DNA of 5,566 nucleotides from Patescibacteria group bacterium. GTDB taxonomy: Bacteria > Patescibacteriota > UBA1384 > XYA2-FULL-43-10 > 1-14-0-10-43-13. Every line of letters begins with the position of its first letter. Positions within the stretch are counted from its first letter, which is position 1. The DNA is taken from assembly GCA_022705465.1 (NCBI GenBank), contig JAKJEK010000062.1:1-5566 (forward strand), in the 5' to 3' direction. Both the position numbers and the translations under genes were made by a program. This document shows positions 1 through 4,886 of this stretch, piece after piece. The notes beneath the pieces are model-generated. The model did no database searches, was not told where the DNA came from, and saw nothing but the letters and a program-made list of their open reading frames with translations.

Positions 1-1837
1 ATTCAATTCTAACCTTCATAACCGGCAAAATCGCCGCGGCGAGTCCGGCATCACTAAGCGTCAAATTGGGTTTCATCTTAGATATCTCACCCAGCATGCG
101 ATCAAAACCCTCATCACCACCTAGAGATCCCTCACCACCCATGTTGGCTTCTAGGTTACGGAACTCCTCTACCAGCTCTCTAACGCCCCTGGAAATCTCC
201 TCCTCTGCTGGAGACGATCCTGGTGCATTAGCGGCAGGTGATACAGGAACAGGAGAAGTTCCAAATGCATTGGCATCGAGTTTCCTGAGGTCTTGGACAG
301 TAGCCCCTGTATCCATATTGCGAAACTGTAATGTTGTCGGGGTGCCATTAACATTAACGGGGTTTCCTGAATTTATATGTTGGGCAATTGTTTTCTCTGT
401 GCTATCAAGAGTATTGGGACGTCGTAACAAATAGGAAATTTGGGCTAATGTTGATGCCTGATCGCCAAGACCACCACTTTCAGTGAACCTTTTTTTGGGG
501 TCAATAACACCCTGGTTGTTGTTGCTGGTAACGACTGTGCCATCGGGATTAAATTTGAGAGAATCCAATAGGTCCTGTAATCCGCGATTTTCTTTACCCT
601 TTCTGTCGTCCTGTGCCCAACTACGGATAAGTGCTTTGTACCTGCTTTGAAGTTCTTTTGGAGTTTTGGGATTTATAGCTAAATCATAAGCAGCATCGAC
701 TCGGGCATTTTCTTCTCTCTTTTTTTTTGCCAACTCTGGGCCTTCTAAAAATAGTTTTCGTCTGGCGGTATTGGCCCTGACCTTTGAACGATATTTGCCG
801 AAAGCACTATTATCACCAAGCACTGCCTTGTAAGGACTTGTCCTTGATACAGCTAATCTGGCTCCTAAGGCTGCTGCTCCGGCGCGCTCTTTTGCTTCCT
901 GCCCCGCCCATTTTGTTGCCTTACCGCCCGTTGCCCCCCACGCCTGTTTGCCATACTTCGTCCAGGCAGCCATGGCGACACCACCAACCTTAAACGGTGT
1001 AGTGACCGCCATGTACAAACATAAACCACCAAAAGCAACAGGCAATATCCAGACATCACCAGTATTAATCGATTCTACGAATTGCCCGCCCAGCCAAAGC
1101 CAGAAGACTGACACTACTGGCATAAATACCCATTTAGTAAAGTTACTCCACCATTGCTGAAAATACTTTTTAGTTATTGGCAGTGCCATAGCCAAAAAAC
1201 CGAGAGGGGCAATAGCGATGATAAAATATAACATGTAATTTCTGATCATAAAAATAAAGGCGAGGATAAACATCATGATCGCACCAGCGATGACAAAAAA
1301 CTGTTTTACAATGTAAGCCAAAATCGCCGCGTAGTAGTTACTTCCAGGCGGCTCATTGCCGGGAGCGATCGGACAACCAGGGTCTCCGTTCTGATCGCAT
1401 TTAGTTAAATTGTCAAATAGCCCAGGCAGAGCATTTTGCTGGTTGCCATGTAAAAAGACCGTGATTGCCATATTGCCGATATCGATAATGATTCTGGCGA
1501 TCAAAAAACTGAAATTTGCTAAGATGATCGCCATAATAAAAGTCGGCAAAAATTTCTTGACGGCATACGAATCCATCTGGATGCGCAGTATGTTCATGAA
1601 GGCAACATAAATAAGTAGGGCAAGGACGAAAGAGTTGACGACTCCCATTGTAATTGTCCAAACTCTGGCAGTAACGCCACCCATACCAGTGGTAGTGTCA
1701 GATAGAACCTGGTAAATTGGAGTGATCCAGCCTGCATGAGCGTGAGAATACATTGAGAAATAAAAGAGAGTAACCGAGAAGAGTATCGGCAAAATCAGCA
1801 GAGCTTTTCGGGTCAAATTGTATTTTTTTCCAAACAT
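1..1837 (-). CDS. TrbL/VirB6-like polytopic membrane protein of a type IV secretion-like system (3' end beyond window)
   Basis: An uninterrupted frame of 612 codons runs from an ATG at 1837 to the left edge with no stop, so the C-terminus is missing. Residues 11-35 form a signal peptide or first membrane helix ending in A-H-A. Further hydrophobic segments lie at about 62-84, 95-128, 169-198, 200-220, 233-253 and 263-282. The core has a charged R-N pair (199-200), then a hydrophobic stretch with IAPLGFLAMALP (209-220), a KKYFQQWW turn (223-230) and a W-x-F-x-P helix (236-240). This pattern is typical of TrbL/VirB6-type inner-membrane subunits of conjugation/type IV secretion machines, as found in Patescibacteria. 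A loop at 129-168 holds Cys147 and Cys155. From about 283 the protein is soluble: an Ala/Gly/Lys-rich helix region (290-332), a charged region, then a Ser/Pro/Ala-rich linker (526-545). The start lies 14 nt after the upstream stop with only a weak SD, suggesting translational coupling. The family call is by pattern only; exact function is unproven. Confidence 0.72.
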   Translation of the reverse strand, partial: MFGKKYNLTRKALLILPILFSVTLFYFSMYSHAHAGWITPIYQVLSDTTTGMGGVTARVWTITMGVVNSFVLALLIYVAFMNILRIQMDSYAVKKFLPTFIMAIILANFSFLIARIIIDIGNMAITVFLHGNQQNALPGLFDNLTKCDQNGDPGCPIAPGNEPPGSNYYAAILAYIVKQFFVIAGAIMMFILAFIFMIRNYMLYFIIAIAPLGFLAMALPITKKYFQQWWSNFTKWVFMPVVSVFWLWLGGQFVESINTGDVWILPVAFGGLCLYMAVTTPFKVGGVAMAAWTKYGKQAWGATGGKATKWAGQEAKERAGAAALGARLAVSRTSPYKAVLGDNSAFGKYRSKVRANTARRKLFLEGPELAKKKREENARVDAAYDLAINPKTPKELQSRYKALIRSWAQDDRKGKENRGLQDLLDSLKFNPDGTVVTSNNNQGVIDPKKRFTESGGLGDQASTLAQISYLLRRPNTLDSTEKTIAQHINSGNPVNVNGTPTTLQFRNMDTGATVQDLRKLDANAFGTSPVPVSPAANAPGSSPAEEEISRGVRELVEEFRNLEANMGGEGSLGGDEGFDRMLGEISKMKPNLTLSDAGLAAAILPVMKVRIE

Positions 1838-1851
1838 CGTCTCGAAATTTT

Positions 1852-3636
1852 TTATAAAGCGTTAGTAACCTCAAAGTCAATCTCTTCATCTCGCCGATCT
1901 GCCGGCATCTCCGGGGGATATTGAAGCATGATCCTAAACACCATATTGTTGCTACTGTTCATGCCGTAAATCGTGACTGTTGTCCAGCTAACAGGGATAT
2001 TATCGGTTGTGGTAAAGTGACATTTGGTGCTTTTGCCATCCTCGCCCATGATACAGCTAGCTCGAGCATTTATGATTGTTGTCCCATTTTTTGCATAAGC
2101 GGACATGCTGGATGTTAAAGCGGTCTGGAAGGTGCTGCGTTCACCATCGTCGGGAATATTAATTACTCCAGTAATATCCATCGGTGTGGCTGTTCTTGTC
2201 CCGCCTCCACCATCTGTACCACCTGTACCACTGTCGCCGGAGCTTGGGGTGGCGCTTGTGCCGCCGCCGTCTGTTGCTGGGGTGTTATCTGCCGGTGGTA
2301 CAAATTCAACCACTCCGACGCCGATCGAATCCTGAAGCCATGAGGTTGCTTTTTTCATTATCCCACCGGCCGCACCATGAATGATGTTTGCCAGTTCACA
2401 GAATAGCCACTGGAATATTTTGCCGGAAACTAGATTTGTCCCAGTGTTGCCACAAATGTCATCGCCACCTGTTGATATTGGCTCATCTCGAGCGGCGATA
2501 TACTCCTTAAATTTTTGATAAATTATATCGAAATCGGTATTGAAGGCGTCTAGTGATTCATAGTTTCCAGGGTTGCTTGTTCTTACCCACTTGAATTTTT
2601 CGATCTCTGCACAACCGTCTGGCCAGCTGTTGCCGGGATATGCTTGCCTCAGCATATCTATATCGGTTTTTATTTGTTTCGCGTAGTCAGCAATTTCATC
2701 ATAAAGCGCTTGTCCTTCATCAGTAAGCCCTAAGTCAAGTGTGTAGTCATATGTGTCATCAAATGTGAAGTCATTTGTATAATATGGCAGAGCCCTTGCG
2801 GCCCAGCCACCAAAATCAAGCCACCTCACATTCACTGCATCTCTGTGGACCCAATACTGGTTTCCAGTTTCACTTGACCCTGGTGTTGAAGAAGGTGCGG
2901 GTATCATCAGTTTGCGCATATTATCAACCATATTGTCCCATCTCATTTTGGTGTTATCACATCTACTCACCCTGTCGCTTTCAGAAAGTTCCGGTCTGAT
3001 CGGTATATTTATATTATCCCCGCTCATTATTAGCCTGAGAATCTGTTTCTGTTGATCATTAAGATCGGGGCAGTAAGGGTTGAAATCGCCACTAACCAGT
3101 TTAACCAATCTTTCATCGTTAGCAACCTGTGTTTCTCTGTAGACACCTGATTGCAAGAAAAAATCAGTTTGACCAGTATATTTAACGGTTATCAAATAGA
3201 TTGAGCTCTCGTAATCTTCGTCTGGAGTATAGCGAGGTGGAGTAATCGGAGTTATTCGAAGATCGGCGGCGCAAGATGCTGTTGGTGTGGTCAGCCGGTA
3301 TTTTCTAATAACATCTTCATTATTAGCGTCTCGCTCGTGAAATGGAACCTGTGATCTACCAAATGCATCGTTGTAAAAATCCCTAACCTCGACGACTTCC
3401 GGTTGCAGAGTGAATGTCCAATCGTCAGGAGGGCTATCCTCATTTATTTTTAGAGTTATAGTTTGTTGCCCCGTGCTTGTAGTCACAAATCTTATTGACG
3501 GATTAGTAGGTGAAACTGGCGTTGGTTCATCTGCGTGGGCGGACTGGGGTGTGAGAAAAATAGTTTCAAACGGCAAAAAGAGGGCGAATTGGATCACCAG
3601 TGCGAGTATTAGTCCCTTTAAAATTGTTTTCAACAA
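1852..3636 (-). CDS. Large secreted cysteine-containing protein of unknown family, next to the TrbL/VirB6-like gene
   Basis: I do not recognise a named family. The 594-residue product has a clear Sec signal peptide: Lys3 and Lys7, a hydrophobic core at about 9-29, and a likely signal peptidase I site after A-H-A at 33-35. The mature part has a Pro/Thr-rich start, a probable beta-rich region (48-180), and a more helical region (190-385). An amphipathic or hydrophobic segment at about 403-445 is flanked by Cys395 and Cys413. A Gly/Ser/Thr/Pro linker (447-486) then leads to a C-terminal domain of about 105 residues. Eight cysteines (122, 189, 226, 342, 395, 413, 528, 539) suggest disulfides outside the cytoplasm. 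There is no C-terminal anchor or sorting motif. The start is TTG: an AGGAGG at 3641-3646 is 4 nt before the TTG at 3636 and 7 nt before a second TTG at 3633, so 3633 may be the true start (one residue shorter). The stop is TAA. Position directly upstream of the TrbL/VirB6-like gene suggests an exported partner of that machine; this is inference. Confidence 0.85.
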   Translation of the reverse strand: MLKTILKGLILALVIQFALFLPFETIFLTPQSAHADEPTPVSPTNPSIRFVTTSTGQQTITLKINEDSPPDDWTFTLQPEVVEVRDFYNDAFGRSQVPFHERDANNEDVIRKYRLTTPTASCAADLRITPITPPRYTPDEDYESSIYLITVKYTGQTDFFLQSGVYRETQVANDERLVKLVSGDFNPYCPDLNDQQKQILRLIMSGDNINIPIRPELSESDRVSRCDNTKMRWDNMVDNMRKLMIPAPSSTPGSSETGNQYWVHRDAVNVRWLDFGGWAARALPYYTNDFTFDDTYDYTLDLGLTDEGQALYDEIADYAKQIKTDIDMLRQAYPGNSWPDGCAEIEKFKWVRTSNPGNYESLDAFNTDFDIIYQKFKEYIAARDEPISTGGDDICGNTGTNLVSGKIFQWLFCELANIIHGAAGGIMKKATSWLQDSIGVGVVEFVPPADNTPATDGGGTSATPSSGDSGTGGTDGGGGTRTATPMDITGVINIPDDGERSTFQTALTSSMSAYAKNGTTIINARASCIMGEDGKSTKCHFTTTDNIPVSWTTVTIYGMNSSNNMVFRIMLQYPPEMPADRRDEEIDFEVTNAL

Positions 3637-3646
3637 CCTCCCTCCT
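3637..3646 (-). promoter_or_regulatory. Strong Shine-Dalgarno of the secreted-protein gene
   Basis: On the minus strand AGGAGGGAGG directly precedes two consecutive TTG codons (3636 and 3633). The AGGAGG core at 3641-3646 is 7 nt from the second TTG and 4 nt from the first. It is by far the strongest ribosome binding site in the window and explains how a TTG start could be used efficiently. The overlapping GGGAGG copy (3637-3642) touches the first TTG and is too close to serve either start well. Confidence 0.8.
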
Positions 3647-3669
3647 TTCTTTCAGTTTTCCTGAAAGAA
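3647..3669 (-). promoter_or_regulatory. Leader stem-loop abutting the Shine-Dalgarno
   Basis: A perfect 9-bp inverted repeat (TTCTTTCAG / CTGAAAGAA) with a 5-nt GAAAA loop, read on the minus strand, ends exactly where the AGGAGG Shine-Dalgarno begins. In the transcript it would form a hairpin in the 5' leader of the secreted-protein gene. No U-tract follows, so it is not an intrinsic terminator. Possible roles are mRNA 5'-end protection, control of ribosome access, or an RNase processing site after read-through from the upstream gene. Function is inferred from position only. Confidence 0.5.
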
Positions 3670-3737
3670 CAATATCGAATATCAAATCTCGAAATTCGAA
3701 ACAAATAAGCAAATTTTTAAATTTTCAAATATACCGA
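3670..3737. other. AT-rich spacer downstream of the four-helix-bundle gene
   Basis: This short non-coding stretch lies between the TAG stop of the four-helix-bundle gene and the leader hairpin of the secreted-protein gene. It contains the left 29-bp inverted repeat (3676-3704) and an almost pure A/T run (3711-3732). A promoter for the secreted-protein/TrbL-like pair would be expected here, but I see no convincing -35/-10 pair on the minus strand. Only loose TTGAAA-like and GATATT-like hexamers at poor spacing occur, so none is annotated. Confidence 0.5.
3676..3704 (+). repeat. Left 29-bp inverted repeat (7-bp units) of the four-helix-bundle cassette
   Basis: Read on the plus strand this is four 7-bp units CGAATAT, CAAATCT, CGAAATT, CGAAACA plus a final A. 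It matches the reverse complement of 4112-4140 at 24 of 29 positions; the differences are at repeat positions 6, 13 and 19-21. It begins 33 bp beyond the stop codon of the four-helix-bundle gene. The matching similarity ends sharply on both sides. Confidence 0.8.
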
Positions 3738-4097
3738 CTATTCAGATTTTCTCAAGATTGCTCCGAATATATTCATCAGCTCTAGTGCTTCTGCTAACAA
3801 GATATCTCTCGCGCTTCTACTTTCTGGACTTTCTATGTGCAACAGACCAAGCCACAGTTGGCTTTCCTTTGCTTCTTTGCGACATATTTTTATTCTCATC
3901 AGAAAATCTTTTTTGCTCAAAGCTTCACTAGCCTCGATATAATTTGCAGAAACTGATCCAGACGACCTTATCAGTTGTTTGGAATCTTCAATATTTGAAA
4001 GTGTTTTTGGTATGGTTCTGATTAATGCGCGTGTATTTAAAGCAAATTTCATGGTTCGAGCTTCTAGGTCGTAAATTTTCCCTTTTTGCTTCCCCAT
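3738..4097 (-). CDS. Four-helix-bundle protein, S23/23S rRNA intervening-sequence (IVP) family
   Basis: A 119-residue protein, the usual length for this family, with no signal peptide or membrane segment, so probably cytoplasmic. The family hallmarks are all present: IYDLEARTMKFA near the N-terminus (8-19), QLIRSSGSVSANYIEA (41-56), SKKDFLMRIKICRKEAKES (61-79), then WLGLL (82-86) and a final amphipathic helix (97-116). Relatives are encoded inside 23S rRNA intervening sequences (for example in Leptospira and Coxiella); the Avd accessory protein of diversity-generating retroelements has a related fold. The biochemical role of free-standing copies is not established; basic surfaces that bind nucleic acid are known for Avd. 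I chose the ATG at 4097, because a longer TTG start at 4154 would translate the inverted repeat and add 19 residues unlike the family. No good Shine-Dalgarno precedes it. The stop is TAG. The gene is tightly enclosed by inverted repeats, unlike its neighbours. Confidence 0.9.
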   Translation of the reverse strand: MGKQKGKIYDLEARTMKFALNTRALIRTIPKTLSNIEDSKQLIRSSGSVSANYIEASEALSKKDFLMRIKICRKEAKESQLWLGLLHIESPESRSARDILLAEALELMNIFGAILRKSE

Positions 4098-4111
4098 TGT
4101 TTCATTAGTGC

Positions 4112-4140
4112 TTGTTTCGTGCTTCGATATTTGACATTCG
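4112..4140 (-). repeat. Right 29-bp inverted repeat (7-bp units) of the four-helix-bundle cassette
   Basis: Read on the minus strand this is CGAATGT, CAAATAT, CGAAGCA, CGAAACA plus a final A, the partner of 3676-3704 in opposite orientation (24/29 identical). It lies just 5' of the four-helix-bundle start codon, in its leader. In a minus-strand transcript, two of the five differences become G-U wobble pairs, leaving three true mismatches. Confidence 0.8.
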
Positions 4141-4145
4141 GATTT

Positions 4146-4180
4146 AGATTTCAAAATATTTATTCAATATTTTGAAATCT
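4146..4180. repeat. Perfect 15-bp inverted repeat spanning the TPR gene stop codon
   Basis: AGATTTCAAAATATT (4146-4160), a 5-nt loop TATTC (4161-4165), and AATATTTTGAAATCT (4166-4180) form a perfect palindromic stem. It includes the last codons and the TAA stop (4160-4162) of the TPR-like gene. It is AT-rich and not followed by a U-tract on either strand, so it is a poor intrinsic terminator. An mRNA 3'-end stabiliser, a processing site, or a protein-binding palindrome are all possible. It sits just outside the right repeat of the four-helix-bundle cassette. Confidence 0.6.
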
Positions 4181-4879
4181 AACTAGATTATCTAACAATT
4201 TCTGCCAATAATCAACTTTCTCGTCATCACCGATTATTTGGTTTATTTTCACCAGATTTTCTAGCGCCAATTTTTGTGTCGGGTCGGCATAGTAGGCTTG
4301 TTCAAATGCATCGCGCGCTTTTTGTCGCAGTTCCGGCTTCTGCTCTTTGAAAATTTTGTCACTTTCGGAGTAACGAAGATAGGCGACACCTAGCTGACTC
4401 CAACTCTGAAGATCCCCGCGGTCATCAGCAGTACAAAATTCTAAATTGATAATGGCGATTTGTGGGTAATTGTTATCGATTAGTTTTTGATCTTTTTCAA
4501 TATCACATGACTTCTGTTCGGCATTTTCAATCATTTGTAGTAAGTCAGGATTTTTTTCCGCCAGTAAATCCCTGATCAGTCGGAGATCGCCGACAGCTTT
4601 TTGCGCTAAATCCATTTTTTCTTTTGCTTCGCTTCGCGCCGGTGCTAAAAGTTTTGCTTTTTCGTAATTGACATAGGCCTCGGTATAATTGAGATTTGAT
4701 AGAAGTTCGTCACCTTTTTTGATTAGATTAGAGAAAACATAATTTCTCCAGGGAATAGTGGCGACATAGATTAAAATTATTGCTGCCGCCACAAGCAAAA
4801 ACGCGCGAATGATAGGTGAAAAATCCAGCGGTGTTCGCGCTGGTTTTTTTCGATTCAAATGGAGGAATCGATCATTCAT
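4160..4879 (-). CDS. Single-pass membrane protein with TPR-like helical repeats
   Basis: A 239-residue protein with a short basic N-terminus (RKKPAR at 10-15), one strong transmembrane helix at about 22-43, and a soluble helical domain after it. TPR-like helix pairs are visible at about 52-85 (a GDELL...YTEAYVNYEKAKLLAP pattern) and about 160-205 (WSQLGVAYLRY, then ARDAFEQAYYADP). A degenerate one follows at 206-235, and a coiled-coil-prone region (86-135) lies between them. By the positive-inside rule the basic N-terminus is cytoplasmic and the TPR domain faces outward; Cys125 and Cys149 would then be free to pair. TPR domains act as protein-protein scaffolds, and no enzymatic motif is present. 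The ATG at 4879 is 7 nt after the uppP stop with only a weak GAG-type ribosome site, so coupled translation with uppP is likely. The stop codon lies inside a 15-bp palindrome. The specific role is unknown. Confidence 0.82.
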   Translation of the reverse strand: MNDRFLHLNRKKPARTPLDFSPIIRAFLLVAAAIILIYVATIPWRNYVFSNLIKKGDELLSNLNYTEAYVNYEKAKLLAPARSEAKEKMDLAQKAVGDLRLIRDLLAEKNPDLLQMIENAEQKSCDIEKDQKLIDNNYPQIAIINLEFCTADDRGDLQSWSQLGVAYLRYSESDKIFKEQKPELRQKARDAFEQAYYADPTQKLALENLVKINQIIGDDEKVDYWQKLLDNLVRFQNIE

Positions 4880-4886
4880 TAGGCAA

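Larger units (their letters stand above)
3676..4140. mobile_element. Putative IVS-like cassette: four-helix-bundle gene bounded by 29-bp inverted repeats
   Basis: The interval is defined by two imperfect 29-bp inverted repeats enclosing one four-helix-bundle gene, with 14 nt between the right repeat and the ATG and 33 nt between the stop and the left repeat. In RNA the repeats could form a stem of 24 Watson-Crick plus 2 G-U pairs. Known 23S rRNA intervening sequences have the same general plan, an IVP-family ORF between complementary ends. No transposase and no clear target-site duplication are visible, so mobility is inferred. Alternatively this is a gene with its own conserved flanking regulatory repeats. 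Confidence 0.5.

Noticed and set aside
66..434. Plus-strand open frame of 122 codons
   Set aside because: It lies antisense to the long TrbL/VirB6-like frame and is low-complexity Ser/Pro/Leu with no domain or ribosome site; it is a shadow.
2208..2330. Simple-sequence repeat region within the secreted-protein gene
   Set aside because: The GC-rich stretch encodes a Gly/Ser/Thr/Pro linker with irregular codons and no constant repeat unit, so it is an ordinary low-complexity linker.
3676..4140. Diversity-generating retroelement with an Avd-type accessory gene
   Set aside because: The four-helix-bundle protein is Avd-related in fold, but no reverse transcriptase, template repeat or variable repeat is visible in the window.
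3670..4145. Target-site duplication around the cassette
   Set aside because: The sequences just outside the two inverted repeats do not match each other in direct orientation.
4098..4154. N-terminal extension of the four-helix-bundle protein from a TTG at 4154
   Set aside because: The extra 19 residues translate the inverted repeat, start inside a palindrome and do not resemble the family, whereas the ATG at 4097 gives the normal length.
4146..4180. Intrinsic transcription terminator
   Set aside because: The stem is AT-rich and no T-tract follows on either strand, so it is annotated only as an inverted repeat.
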